This document shows positions 45,041 through 56,580 of a DNA stretch of 64,000 nucleotides, in pieces (positions within the stretch are counted from its first letter, which is position 1; each line of letters starts with the position of its first letter). The notes below the pieces were generated by a model, which worked only from the letters and a program-made list of their open reading frames with translations, was not told the origin of the DNA and did not search any database. Source of the DNA: Carya illinoinensis (taxonomy: Eukaryota; Streptophyta; Magnoliopsida; Fagales; Juglandaceae); assembly GCF_018687715.1 (NCBI RefSeq), contig NC_056765.1, positions 14,605,001 to 14,669,000 of the forward strand. The letters run 5' to 3'. A program made the position numbers and the translations under genes.

Positions 45041-45721
45041 TTAAGTTCAGGTTATGTCAGTTACGCCATGCTATATGTCAAGTTATGCTATGCTTACTTA
45101 CGACTTTAATTGTGCATTCATGCTTTTACTTCCACGCATGCATCATTAATCTTGTGTAGGAGTTTCCTGTTAACTTACTGAACTTTGTAATCAAATCTGA
45201 CCGTGGAAGTCCCAACTACCATTCCTCCTAAATAGTAGGTGATGTGTCAGGATTAGAGCACGGAGCAAACATTGGTAGACTCGAGGAGGCTGACTAGACG
45301 TCGTAGACACGACGCGGAGCTTACAACTTCCATAGTTAGTTTTTGGACAATATTTTGGCCTCGTTAGTCTAGTTACACGAGTTACTTGACGAACTTCCTC
45401 AATAGTATATTTTGGTAATGTAAATATGGAGTCTGGCCTCCCATGCTTTTTAGATTATAGTCTTCTAAGACTTGTATTGAATCGTGGATGTTTATTTTGT
45501 TAAGTATGCTTGGATTACAATTTAACTATTTGGGATATTATAAGTTTGGTGCATAGTATTGCTCAAAAAACAAATTATCCGCTGCGAATATTACATAATG
45601 TTAGATGCATGATAGGAATATTACATCTTATATGTCATGAACGGGGGCATGTAACCTTGTGTTGCATGTCCCGAAGCTTCAGATGTCAGTTCGATCCCAA
45701 GTGGAATCTGGGGACGTCACA

Positions 45722-46951
45722 AGTAGTGAAGAAATTTACCGCTGAATTAGAGTCGTTACGAAAAGAAAGCAAAGTCCTTAGGGCAAAGAACAATTTATCA
45801 GGAGAGGACACAGTGCCTAGTCAGGGTGATAGAGTTGAAATGGAGATGCACAGTGGTGGGGCAAGTAAACCTCCAAGAGAATGAAGAGATGAGGAAGATG
45901 CATCATGATTAGCGTGGCTTGATGGAAAAATATGAAGATATAAACATCTTCCTCAGTTGATTAGCTATTGTCCAGCACCAATTTACTATTTTGCGCAGAA
46001 ATAATGGCAGTACTGTTGCTGCTAAAATTCAAAGTCCCTTTCAAAGCCTCATGACACTCCACCGGTTTCCTGAGAAAATCGCATGTAGGGCTTTCCCTCT
46101 GACCTTAAGGGGGACAGCACAAGGATGGTGTAGGGTGTTACAACTGGGATCTATAGATAGTTTTGAGGACCTGGATGGGCATTTTTTAACCCAGTTTATA
46201 ACTAGCAAAAGGCATAGGAGACCGGCAACATATTTTTTAATGGTGAAGCAAAGAAAGGAAGAGAGCTTGAAAGCTTATCTTGTGTCTTTCAATAAAGAGA
46301 GAATGACAGTTGACAACTAGGATGTAAAGGTCATGCTAGCTGCACTACTTGGAGGAATATGGCCGAGGAGTCCTTTCATGGCTGAATTGGCTAGTAAGGC
46401 CCCATCCACGTTATGGGAGTTCACAGACAGGGCCGATGACTTTGTCAATGCTGAAGATACATCGATCACCTTAATTGCTCGATTGGAGTGAAATGAGGAA
46501 CATGTGTTGAAGAGGGGTTAGAAGAGAGACTAGGATGAAGGCAGAAGCCGAGAAGGGATCAAAATGAGCAAAGGTAGGACAAGAATGTTAGGCAGTACAA
46601 TGGTGGTTATATACTCTATTCTAGTGTGCAAAGCCGAGATAAGGCAAAGGAAACAAGACATGATGATGATCACAAGACATGTGGGCATATAATTGAAGAT
46701 TACCACAATTTAAAGCAAAAAATTAAAGGTATGAGGGATGGTGGTGAGTTGGAGTACTGGTTGCCCAGAATGCCTCTCCCCCACAGTGTGCAAGTGACTG
46801 AAAACAAGACCACAAACCTCGAAAAAGCTACAGCCCAAGAAGGAGGGCCTTACCAAAAAAGGGAAGGAGGTCACAAGAGCCTCGAGACCGACGACCAAGG
46901 TTGGACATGGACTAAAGAGGACCCTTTGGGGGAGATACACAGAATCATTGG
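45722..46951 (+). pseudogene. Tat gag, main part, broken
   Basis: After the AGTAG target the frame gives VKKFTAELESLRKESK. Later, from about 46010, come the capsid blocks ACRAFPLTLRGTAQGW, SFEDLDGHFLTQFI, RRPATYFLMVKQRKEESLKAYL and FNKERMTVDN, typical of Tat Gag. A TAG follows at 46318, then VKVMLAALLGG. A later part has GHIIEDYHNLKQKI, like the CCHC-associated block of this lineage, and ends EIHRIIGF where LINE C begins. Several stops fit C-to-T changes. Confidence 0.82.
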
Positions 46952-47045
46952 TTTTTTTTTTTTTTTGAAATACTGATCTCATTAACCAAGATATTACAAT
47001 CAGACACTACACTTTACAACACAGACAAGCATAGTGATGAGAGAT

Positions 47046-48227
47046 CTACAACAGCTCTGAAGCCACAATGGACTTAATACACTGAGGACACACTTCAATA
47101 TCATAGACATCCTCGGACTCCTCCAAAGCCGACTTTGCTAGCTGGTGGGCAGCCTTGTTTGCTTCCCTTTTGACATGAGACGCTATCCACCTGATGCTTG
47201 AGTTTAGTATTTTCCTAGCATCCTCAACCAGGCAACCCCCCATGCTCCAGTCCACTTCCTTGCTAAGTAACAGATTCACCACATGCTTAGAATCACCCTC
47301 AAAGCAGACCTGCTGCAGCCCAAGTTCCCTACAAAAAACTGTAGCCACAAGTAGACCATAAGCTTCAGCATCCGATGAGCAGCCTTTGAGAGACCTTTGA
47401 GTACAGAGAGTACCTATAACCAATCCCTGGGAGTCTCTGACCACGGCACCTATGCCAATATGCCCCTCCCTGTCTCTAACTGCAGCATCCCAATTAAGTT
47501 TAAACCAGTTACTCTCAGGTTTCTTCCACCTCTGGACGTCTACTGGCACTCTTCCACTGGCTTCACCTGAGGGTGTGACAGATTCTTCATAAGCTCTAGC
47601 CTCTTCTACAGCCTTCTGAAACACGCTTGTGGGATGCAGGAAGTTCTTTCCATGGAGGACATCATTCCTCCTGGACCAGATACCCTTCAAAACTACAGCA
47701 CATTGTTTTAACTCAGTAGAGTCCAAGTTCTCAGCAAGGAGAGACCACACATCAAAGATAAAGTCACTATGGCATACCATCTTTTGGATCTTTTTGCTGC
47801 TCTGGTTCCAAACATCCTGTGTAGCAGGGCAGCTCCATAATGCATGGCTCGAAGTTTCAGGTGCTTGCTTGCAGATAAAACACAAATCATCACCCACAAT
47901 CTTCCTTCTTTTCAGATTTGCCATGGTTGGTAATGCCTCACTGCATGCTCTCCACACAAACATCTTGACCCTCGGGTGGACCCTTAGCTTCCATATACCC
48001 TTCCAAATATGCTTGTCCCGAGCCCTATTTGATGACTCCCCTTCCAATTCATCCTCCATTTGTTGTTGGAAATGGTAGCCACTCCTCACTGAGTACTGTC
48101 TATTGGTTGTATACGGCCAAACCATCCTATCCTCTCTACCTCCCACGCTTACTGGAATGGCTTTTATTGCTTCAACCTCCCTTGGTGAAAATAGCTGTTG
48201 TAAGAGTGAGTCCTTCCAGGTCTTCAA
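47046..48227 (-). pseudogene. LINE C ORF2 C-terminal part: zf-RVT and RNase H
   Basis: The 393-codon stretch has the zf-RVT block (WKLRVHPRVKMFVWRAC, CFICKQAPETSSHALWSC) and RNase H (LNWDAAVRDREGHIG, GAVVRDSQGLVIGTL, DAEAYGLLVATV, FEGDSKHVVNLL, SHVKREANKAAHQLA). D, E and D catalytic positions are present. It is separated from the RT part by a few stops (TGA at the end of the 48519 frame, two more before 48230) in a stretch of about 290 bases that otherwise reads on. Confidence 0.88.
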
Positions 48228-48518
48228 ATGTACCTCAATGAGGTCACTAACCTAATCACACCTGCAGTCAGCTGGTCGAGGAGATGTAATCTGGAATGCA
48301 GGGAGAGAAGGGACCTAGCTATCCTTCCATATGTGCACCTTGCTTCCACTCCCTACCCTCCACAGGAGGCCTTTTTTCAGAATCCTCAAACCTGCCTGGA
48401 TACCCCTCCATGCAAAGGATGGTCTTGACCCCAATTGTGCTTCCAATAGATTAGTCTTGCTAAAATACTTTTACTTGAGTACCTTGGCTGCTAGAGAAGT
48501 AGGATTCTGAAGGATTCT

Positions 48519-51158
48519 TCACCCTTGCTTTGAGAGTAAAGCCAAGTTGAAGCTTCTAAAGTCTCTAAAGCCTAGCCCCCCACTCTCTTTGCTATGACTA
48601 ATCTGTTTCCAATTGACCCACTGAATCTTTGAGGATTCCTCATTATAGCCCCACCAGAACTTCCTTAGTAATTGATTCAACTTTCTTGTTATTGAGCTTG
48701 GAATCAGAAAAATACTCATGGAGTAGGTAGGGATGGCTTGCAATACTGCTTTGAGAAGAATTTCCTTACCTGCTGCTGATAGAAACTTAGCTTTCCAGTT
48801 AGTAACTCGAGACCAAGTCCTGTCCACAAGATTATGGAACTCTACAATTTTCCTTCTACCCACAAGTGCTGGTAATCCCAGGTACCTTTCAAAATTGCTA
48901 CAAGAATTTACCCCTGCCTGCTTCAGAACTTGGTCCCTCACACCCCGACTGGTGTTCCTGCTAAAGAAAATGGAAGACTTTTCTTTGTTGAGCACTTGGC
49001 CTGAGGCTCTACCATAAGCTGTGAGAATGTCAAGCACAGTAGCCAGCTCTTGGGGGTTGGATTGACAGAAGAGAAGGCTATCATCCGCAAAAAATAGGTG
49101 GTTGACTGATATGGAACCTCTCCCTATTGGTGCAGGTGTAATTAGACCAGACTGTTCTGCATTGTTCAACAAGGCAGTGAGAGCTTCAGCACACATGATA
49201 AAGATATAAGGGGACACGAGATCACCCTGTCTGAGGCCTCTAGAGGGTCTGAACTTCCTTTGAGCTTCCCCATTAACCAAGATAGAGTATGAGACTGAGT
49301 TAAGGTAGGATTTAATGAGGTTAATCCAGTGGGAGGGGAATTCCATCTTTACCATAACTGCTTTGACAAAACACCACTCTACCCTATCATAAGCCTTACT
49401 CATGTCTAGTTTTAAGGCCATACACCCTTTTTTCCCCGACATCCTTGACCTCATAGAGTGTAAGGCTTCATAGGCAACTAGAACATTGTCTGAAATGAGT
49501 CTATTCGGCACAAATGCACTTTGGTTCAAGGAAATGAGTCTAGGCAATATCACTTTCAGCCTATTTGCAATTGTTTTGGATACAATCTTGTAGATAGCAT
49601 TGCAAAGACTAATTGGTCTGTATTCACCAACTTTCTTTGGCCTTGCAACCTTTGGGATGAGTGATATATAAGTGTCATTGACTTCCTGGAGAGAGCCATT
49701 ATGGTTGAGTACCCTCAGGGCAAAAAGACAGACCTCACTGCCAACTACCTCCCAATGCTTCTGAAAGAAATGGGCAGGGAACCCATCAGGGCCTGGAGAG
49801 CCGAGAGGGTTCATTTGAAAGGCTGCCTCTCTCACCTCTTCCTTGGTGAAAGGATTTTTAAGCCACTGTGCCATCTCACCATTTAGTTTTGAGCTCATAG
49901 ACCCCAAACACTCCTCAAAACCAGTTGGGACAGAAGTTCTAAAAAGGGAAGAAAAATAACCTGTGAATACCTCCCCTACTTCCTCCTTCTCAGCTACAAT
50001 CCTACCTTGAGGATCCTCCACACTTCTTATAGTATTAGTTTTTCTCCTCTGAGATGCATGTAAGTGAAAGAACCGTGTGTTTCTGTCACCAAACTGCAGC
50101 CAGTGTTGCTTGGCTCTCTGACGCCACTTTAGCTCCTCCACTGCCATTGAATCCTCTACTGTTTTCTGTAATTGAATCATGGAAGGGATATGTGTCCCAG
50201 TACGAACTTGTTGGTAGTGTCGAATCTGGTCCAAAGCTAGTTTAGTGGCCTTCTGGTTGGAAAATTTAGTTTCTTGCTGCCACTTCTGCAGACCCCTTTG
50301 GCATGCCTCCAGCTTATGTCTCACTGTACCTGCCCCATGCCCTCCAAGATTAAGGCTCTTCCACCCCTCAGAAACAACTCTTTGACAATCTTCACTTAGA
50401 TCCCAGGCTGCTTCATACCTAAAACAAAAGCCCTTTCTCTTCCTGCCACTGTTTGGTTTCTGTTTTGTGAGATGCAAAGGGGAGTGATCTGATTTTACTA
50501 CTGCTAGTACACTGCAGGTTGCATCACTAAACATCAAGTTCCATTCTTTATTTGCCATTGCTCTATCTAAGCGCTCCTTTGTGAAATCTCCCCCACTTCT
50601 ATTGTTTGACCAGGTAAATTGAGGCCCCTGAGAGTGTATATCACTGAGATCACATGCTTCTACTGCTCTTCTAAAGTCTTCTATCTGGTTATAAGGTCTT
50701 CTAGCTCCACCCACCTTTTCCTTTTGGTCCAATATTTCATTGAAATCTCTAGCACAAAGCCAGGCAGTAGGATTGGAGGGTTTTAGCATTTCAAGAACGG
50801 TCCAGCTACTCTTTCTCTTTGCAGTTACCAGGTGTCCATAAAAGCCTGTGAATTGCCATGCTTGGCCTGTTTCAACCTCATGTACTAGTGCACTTATGTG
50901 CCATTTTGTGTAACTAATGACTTTGACTTGCCACTCCTCCCTCCACAGAAGAGCAATTCCTCCACTCAAGTTGACACTATCGACTGCAAAACACCCATAC
51001 ATTTGCAACTGCAGCCTCACTTCCTCAAGTTTTTGTTTCCTGCTCTTAGTTTCCATCAAGAAAACTAAGAATGGGTTCTTTTCCTTAGTAAGATTCCTAA
51101 GGATTCTAACTGACCAAGGGTTCCCAAGCCCTCGGCAGTTCCATGTTAGGAGACTCAT
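48519..51158 (-). CDS. LINE C ORF2 N-terminal part: endonuclease and reverse transcriptase, open for 879 codons
   Basis: It starts MSLLTWNCRGLGNPWSVRIL. The endonuclease motifs LTWNCRG, FLMETKS, FNEILD, FTWSNNRSGG and DHSPLHL are all in place. The linker has LKWRQRAKQHWLQFGD. RT follows with NPLGSPGPDGFPAHFF, PKKVGEYRPISLCNAIYK, RLISDNVLVAYEALH, KLDMSKAYDRVEW, RGLRQGDLVSPYIF and the intact catalytic FADD (in HLFFADDSLLFC), then FERYLGLPALVGRRK. The start overlaps the ORF1 stop as ATGA. A stop after LALLSKQG, where a Trp codon would be expected, cuts off the RNase H part. Endonuclease and RT could still fold, but the whole ORF2 is not intact. Confidence 0.9.
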   Translation of the reverse strand: MSLLTWNCRGLGNPWSVRILRNLTKEKNPFLVFLMETKSRKQKLEEVRLQLQMYGCFAVDSVNLSGGIALLWREEWQVKVISYTKWHISALVHEVETGQAWQFTGFYGHLVTAKRKSSWTVLEMLKPSNPTAWLCARDFNEILDQKEKVGGARRPYNQIEDFRRAVEACDLSDIHSQGPQFTWSNNRSGGDFTKERLDRAMANKEWNLMFSDATCSVLAVVKSDHSPLHLTKQKPNSGRKRKGFCFRYEAAWDLSEDCQRVVSEGWKSLNLGGHGAGTVRHKLEACQRGLQKWQQETKFSNQKATKLALDQIRHYQQVRTGTHIPSMIQLQKTVEDSMAVEELKWRQRAKQHWLQFGDRNTRFFHLHASQRRKTNTIRSVEDPQGRIVAEKEEVGEVFTGYFSSLFRTSVPTGFEECLGSMSSKLNGEMAQWLKNPFTKEEVREAAFQMNPLGSPGPDGFPAHFFQKHWEVVGSEVCLFALRVLNHNGSLQEVNDTYISLIPKVARPKKVGEYRPISLCNAIYKIVSKTIANRLKVILPRLISLNQSAFVPNRLISDNVLVAYEALHSMRSRMSGKKGCMALKLDMSKAYDRVEWCFVKAVMVKMEFPSHWINLIKSYLNSVSYSILVNGEAQRKFRPSRGLRQGDLVSPYIFIMCAEALTALLNNAEQSGLITPAPIGRGSISVNHLFFADDSLLFCQSNPQELATVLDILTAYGRASGQVLNKEKSSIFFSRNTSRGVRDQVLKQAGVNSCSNFERYLGLPALVGRRKIVEFHNLVDRTWSRVTNWKAKFLSAAGKEILLKAVLQAIPTYSMSIFLIPSSITRKLNQLLRKFWWGYNEESSKIQWVNWKQISHSKESGGLGFRDFRSFNLALLSKQG

Positions 51159-52705
51159 TGATTATGGCAGGGCTGGGGGCCAGCCACTGCCATTGGTTGA
51201 AGGTTTTCAGTTTGGTCCACCCTTCTCTTTTGATTCTTCCTCTCATATTCCTTCTCATCAAAATGTCTTTTGAGACTACCTCTAGTACAGATCTTCAAAG
51301 GGTTATTAGAGATTTCTGTTAAAACTTTCCTAGTGTTCAGGTTAGTGCTGATAGCCCTCTCTCTTGCAAGCCTTTTCCATTTTCTACCCATCGTGATTTC
51401 ACCCTCCCTGATAGAGTTCTTACATGAACCAACATGCTGACTGATACCACCTAGTTCCTTTCCACTGCCTGGATCTGTTTGAGGTCCCTCAGAGGTTGAA
51501 AGTTTTTCCCGTGTTGATTGATGCTGTAATGTTTTAATATTAACTACCTCATGTTGAAATAGACTTGTGTCAGGGTCCAGATCCATACCTTTTGCTTGTG
51601 TATGGTTTTGGTCTGTAGAGTCAGCTACCAGACTGGCTGTCTCCTATATGTACGACCCTAGTGGCACTTTTGGGGTTGGACTTGTAAGTCTCTCTTCATT
51701 GGGAAAGTCAGAAGTGCCAGCTGTAAGTTCCTCATTGGTAGCTTGCACTCTAGTTTCCTTCTGTGTCTTGCCTATTCGAGGGTCATGTACCAACTTTTCT
51801 GCTTCTGTCAAGTCAAGCACGTCCAAATCCTGTTCATGCATAGCCTTCTGGTATCCTGACCCAGGCTCGCCCCCTTTGTCTGTGCTTCTCCCTTCAGGTT
51901 ACCGTTGGTGGTGGCTGCCACCATGAGAGCCACCATACTTTCGACAATCAAAGATATTGGTATGCATTGGTTGGGCTCTAAGCCAAGGACCAAACTGTTG
52001 TGGTTGATTCTCTCCTTCCTGTTGTTCATACCTCTGTCTCATGCAGTTTCTTCCTCTATGGTAGAGAATCCCACATTGAAAGCAAAAGTTCTGAAGCCTC
52101 TCATATTTGAAAGAAATCCAGTGACGTTGGTTATTGACCACCATCCATTTTCCTCTCATGAAAGGTTTGTGAAGGTCTATAGCCACTCGAACCCTCATGC
52201 ATCGACCCCATGCACGTCCATCTGACTCAGCTTCCACTCTAATAACATGACCGATGGATGCCCCTAACTCAATGCCAACCTCTTCTGTCATTGTTACTAA
52301 TGGAAGGTTGTGCATCTGTACCCAAAAGGGCTCATAGTGAAGCTTAAGATTGTTGATGGATACCTTTCCATCCAGCTCTTCCACCATTAGCAGACACCGA
52401 TCAAAAAACCAGGGCCTTCCACTCAGCACCTTATCTTTGTCTTCCAAATGTTGGAATTCAATCAAAAAGCACTGATCTCCTAGCTCCTTGTATCTTACCC
52501 AGCCCACCAAACGCCATATGTGGGACATGGTAGTTCTGAAAGCCTCACTGTTCACATTCTTCTCCGTTATAGCTCTCCCAACTATGCAGAAATTTCCTTT
52601 TACATCTCCCTGGTTTATCCCCTCCTGCTTAACATGTAAACATGTGCTTTCCTCAGTTGAGAGGTTTAACCTCTCCCAACGTTTTGCTAAGCCCTCCTCC
52701 TCCAT
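51155..52705 (-). pseudogene. LINE C ORF1 (gag-like, DUF4283 and zinc knuckle), broken in its C-terminal half
   Basis: ATG at 52705 opens a 268-codon frame with the DUF4283-like part (GNFCIVGRAITEKNVNSEAF, LSGRPWFFDRCLLMVEEL, EPFWVQMHNLPL) and the knuckle CFQCGILYHRGRNC near 52060. The frame is lost near 51900. Further frames (52029-51808, 51841-51644, 51586-51155) carry the low-complexity C-terminus. The last one ends in a TGA whose bases overlap the ORF2 ATG. The role is RNA binding in the LINE particle. Confidence 0.84.
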
Positions 52706-52869
52706 ATCTCAAGTTACGCCTAGACACCAGGAAGACTAGGAAAAAAAGACCACTCTCGATAACACAACAAAACTAAAACTCACAAGATGTGAGACCAAAG
52801 CCTCCACTGGAACTCCAATGAAGGTACTGAAGCCTTACTCTGTCTCTAGAGAGCAGAGAAGACACTCCT

Positions 52870-53667
52870 CACAGGAGAGGTTAAACCTCTTCTAGAAGGA
52901 AGGCGTATGCTAGGTGGGCGAGGTATGAAAAAGTTTACAATGTTGAGAGACCTGTCAAATAGCCCCAAATGCAGGTCTCCCCCACAACATCCTTTGGCGA
53001 TGAGGATTGTTGAGAAGTTGTCTACCGGCAAACCATCATTAGAGTAGACCAACTAAAACCAGCATTGACTACATTGACAGGGTTCATTGGGGAAGCAATG
53101 CAACCCATGGGGTCCATTGCGTTGCCAATATCTGTGGGCATAGACCCTCACATTGCCACCACTATGATAGAGTTCTTGGTGGTGAGAACCCGATCAGCTT
53201 ATAACGCCATTATTGGTCGACCTACATTGAATGCTTTGAAGGCAATCACATCAACCCACAATCTAAGAATGAAGTTTCATACAAAGACAGGAGTTAGAAA
53301 GGTGCACAGGGAATAGTTAGTTAACCAAGAGTGCTATGTACAAACTCAGGCAAGGAGAAAAAGAGGTGAAGGTGGTGGAGCCATGAGAAATGGTGGACGT
53401 GACTCCCCCACCACTGCCAAAAGTATTAATGACTGAAGCAGAAATAAGAGATGAAGACACATTCAGTTAGGGAGATGCAGATGAGCCAATAGAACTTGTT
53501 AACTTTCATTTGGCTCATCCAGATAGCTACGTTAAGATTGGAACCAATATGACGAAGGAAGAAAGGCAGCAATTGACCGACCTCCTCCTAGAAATAAGGA
53601 TGTTTTTGCATGGAGCCACAAAGACATGCCCCGAATCGGCAAGTACGTCATTGAGCATAGGCTGAAT
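52870..53667 (+). pseudogene. Tat protease region, active site missing
   Basis: After LINE C the reading resumes with RKAYAR and YEKVYNVERPVK and continues to FGDEDC, then jumps to DQLKPALTTLTGFIGEAMQPMGS and SAYNAIIGRPTLNALKAI. The DTG-type active site, which lies between these two blocks in related elements, is not there, so an internal deletion is likely. Downstream text to 53667 leads to the RT start (KYVIEHRLN) and is cut by the MITE. Confidence 0.7.
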
Positions 53668-54145
53668 TAGGGGTGTGAGCTAGTCAGATCGAACTTCACA
53701 CCAGTCAGTCTCTGTCCCATAAATTGTCGATTGAAACCATTCAGTCCAGTCCTATAGTCTATAAATTTTGGACCAGACCAGACTGAACTCTTATATGTAT
53801 TTTAAAAATATTTTTAATAATTTAATATATTATTTTTATATAGTAATTATATAAGTTAATGATTTAATTTTAATCTAATTTATTATTATTGAACATATAA
53901 AATATTTTTTTAATGAGTTAGTTATATAATCCATGTTAATAATTAACTTCATTTTAATTTAGTAATTCAAATAATTTTTTTTATTAATTTCTTTGAAAAA
54001 TGAAGAAAAAAATAAAGAAAATAATTGGACCAAATCGGACTTGATCAATAGCTGCTAGTCAAGTCTGGGAAAAATGATGGACAAAAAATTTTTGTCCATC
54101 ACCCAGACCGAATTAGACCGACCAATTTACACCCCTAGGCTGAAT
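53660..54145. mobile_element. Second hAT-type MITE (53668-54137) with 8-bp target duplication
   Basis: GGCTGAAT stands at 53660-53667 and 54138-54145. The 470-base element has ends taggggtgtgag and tttacacccctа-like complement (…acaccccta). The interior is very AT-rich with no coding pattern. It interrupts the codons of the Tat RT N-terminus; joining across it keeps the HRLNVD reading. Confidence 0.9.
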
Positions 54146-55512
54146 GTAGACACAAAACTGTAGCCAATTCAATAGAAGAAAAGGAAATGCAGCATTGAGA
54201 AGTACGAGGCGATTGTAGAAGAAGTAGACAAATTGTTGGAAGTCGAGTTCATTAGAGAAACTCAGTACCAGGAGTGGCTATCGAATCTGGTGTTGGTAAA
54301 GAAGTCCAATGGGAAATGGCAATTGTGTGTGGACTTCATGGATCTTAACAAAGCTTGGCCGAAGGACAGTTTTCCCCTCCCATGGATAGACTTGATAGTC
54401 AATGCAACAAGAGGGCATAAAGTGCTAAGTTTTATGGATGCCTATTCAGGGTATAACCAGATCAAGATTAGCCAAGTTGATTAGAAGAAGATAGCTTTTA
54501 TAACCAATTGGGGATTGTACTATTATAAAGTAATACCTTTCGGCTTGAAGAATGTTAGGGCGACGTACCAAAGATTGGTAAAGATGATGTTCAAATATTA
54601 GAATGGTGGAAGTATGGAGGTATACATGGATGATCTGCTAGTAAAGAGTATTGAGTTTAGTCAGCACATGAGGGGCCTTGAAAAGGCTTTTGGAGTCTTT
54701 CGGCAATACCGAATGAAACTCAATCCTACCAAGTGCACATTTGGAGTACAATCAGATAAGTTCTTGGGATTTATGGTGTCAGAGAGAGGATCAATGCCAA
54801 TCCTGAGAAGCTATGGGTGATTGTTGAGATGAAATTGCCCACGAGTATGAATGAGGTCTAGAAGCTGGCGGGTAGAATAGTGGTCCTCAATAGGTTTGTG
54901 TCTCGATCAACAGACAAGTCCCTTGCTTTTTTCAGGTACTTAAGAAGGCCCGGGATTGGGATGCCGAGTGAGAGGAAGCATTCACTCAACCTAACCCACC
55001 CGCCGTTACTCAGCCAGACCAAGTAGGGGGAACCTCTATCGTTGTGTTTGGTTGTAACCCCAGATGCTGTGTCAATAACTATAGTGAGAGAGGAGGGAAA
55101 GGAGCATATACTGGTGTATTATGTGAGTAGGGCTCTAAGAGGAGCGGAGGCGAAATATCCAAATATTGAACTAATTGCTTTCACTGTGGTAATAGCGGCA
55201 TATCAATTTTGACCACCTCGTTGCCCCTATAAAAGATACTACAAAGGATCGGCACTTCAGGGTGACTAATCAAATGGTCCATTGATTTAAGCGAGTGTGA
55301 CATCAATTACATACCCAAAACTGCTATCAAAGAACAAATCTTGGCTAATTTTATAGCAGCTTTTACAAACTTGAGAGAATAGGTCTCCAAAGCACCTAAG
55401 AAAGGTGCCATGGTGAGTGTACATGGACAAGTCATCCTGCCGAGCAGGAGGTGGAGTGGCCGTTTACATGGTGACAGGTGATGGAGTGAAATCATATCAT
55501 GCGATACGATCA
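54146..55512 (+). pseudogene. Tat reverse transcriptase, RNase H and start of the second RNase H
   Basis: RT blocks: EEVDKLLEVEFIRETQYQEW, NGKWQLCVDFMDLNKAWPKD, FPLPWIDLIVNAT, FMDAYSGYNQIKI and catalytic YMDD in VYMDDLLVKS (about 54630). One stop interrupts it at 54482 and another at 54600. The first RNase H includes YVSRALRGAEAKYPNIELIAFTVV-like text near 55120-55190. A second, archaeal-type RNase H begins at about 55415 (VYMDKSSCRAGGGVAVYMV, then KSYHAI), where the family has a DGSS box; here Gly is Lys. It is cut at 55512 by a family X LTR. Confidence 0.82.
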
Positions 55513-56580
55513 TGTGGCGCCCGGACCCCCACTTATGATTTGGTGGGAATTGTGACACCAGGATGATGACCACATGGGTCACGCACCCCAAAGATAAGTG
55601 CTCAGAATGTGTGCAACATACAATTAAGTGTGCATTAAAAATAATCTCAGTGGAAAAATAAAGGGCATCCATGTAAGTACACGAATTTTTTAAAACAATA
55701 CTACGAAATAAAATCCTCAAATAGGTTATACACTAATCCAGCGTAATAAAATACAAATCAAAATACATCATCATAAGTGCGAAACAAATCCCAATGCACA
55801 AAAAGTGACCACATGTTGCTCCTCCGATCGAGCTAATCCCACAGGATTAATGTCATCTTTTGGATCAAAATCTACGATTCCATAAAATGGAACTGTAGGG
55901 TGTGAACATTACGTGAGATATGAGTTTTAGTAAATAACCAACTAAACAATTCATAAGATAAAAACAATTTAAACAACCAACATGTATGCATGCACATGCT
56001 GAAACATGCATGAGACCAAACCATCATTTTTCCTGAAAATGACTCATTTTCCAACACATGCCAAAAATCCCATTTCACCTAAACACGCCATTAAATACGA
56101 ACCGTTATTTTTTTTTTCAAAAAATGGCCCAAACATAAATCCACCATTTTCCCAGAAAATGGTCCTCTTATCCATTTAATCATAAACTGCCATTTTTCCA
56201 AAAAATGGCCCAACATATTTATTCATTAAGTCACTATGGGTAGGAATCACAGGCGGGACTTACCACCATCCCTACTATTACTACTGTAGGTAGGAATCAG
56301 AAGCGGGACTCTACCACTGTCCCTGCTTACCACTGTCTCTACAGTTTCATTTCCATTCTTTCATTTTTTTCAATCCATTCAGTATACATGTACCCAAAAT
56401 CCTTTCTTAATATGAAAACCTAGTTTTCATTCATAACACATGAAAATGCATGCAGCAATGTAATGAATGTCATGACACAATGCACAACAGATAAAAATAC
56501 CCAATCACAACTGAACTCCACAAATACACTCATCCTCCAATCCAACCAAACATCCACACTCCTCGGACCCAAGGCCTAGC

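Larger units (their letters stand above)
32006..45721 (+). mobile_element. Large solo LTR (about 4.2 kb net) in the Tat gag
   Basis: It starts tgtaacagcc, ends ggggacgtcaca, and is flanked by AGTAG at 32001-32005 and 45722-45726. Removing the nested parts (35161-35774 and 35806-44675) leaves about 4.2 kb without a coding pattern. Long LTRs of this size and look are known in Tekay/del-type chromoviruses; the assignment is tentative. The small open frames at 32828-33385 have no family look. Confidence 0.78.
46952..52860 (-). mobile_element. LINE C, near full-length L1-type LINE in the Tat element
   Basis: The 15-base T-run at 46952-46966 is the poly(A) end. Upstream in LINE direction come ORF2 (47046-51158) and ORF1 (51155-52705), then a 5' leader to about 52860. 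The Tat reading resumes with RKAYAR at about 52890. I could not find a clear target duplication. It is the best preserved of the three LINEs: one 879-codon and one 393-codon stretch remain and the RT active site is intact. Confidence 0.9.

Noticed and set aside
46952..52860. Target-site duplication for LINE C
   Set aside because: I compared the flank gatacacagaatcattgg with the DNA at 52740-52900 and saw no convincing match, so none is claimed.
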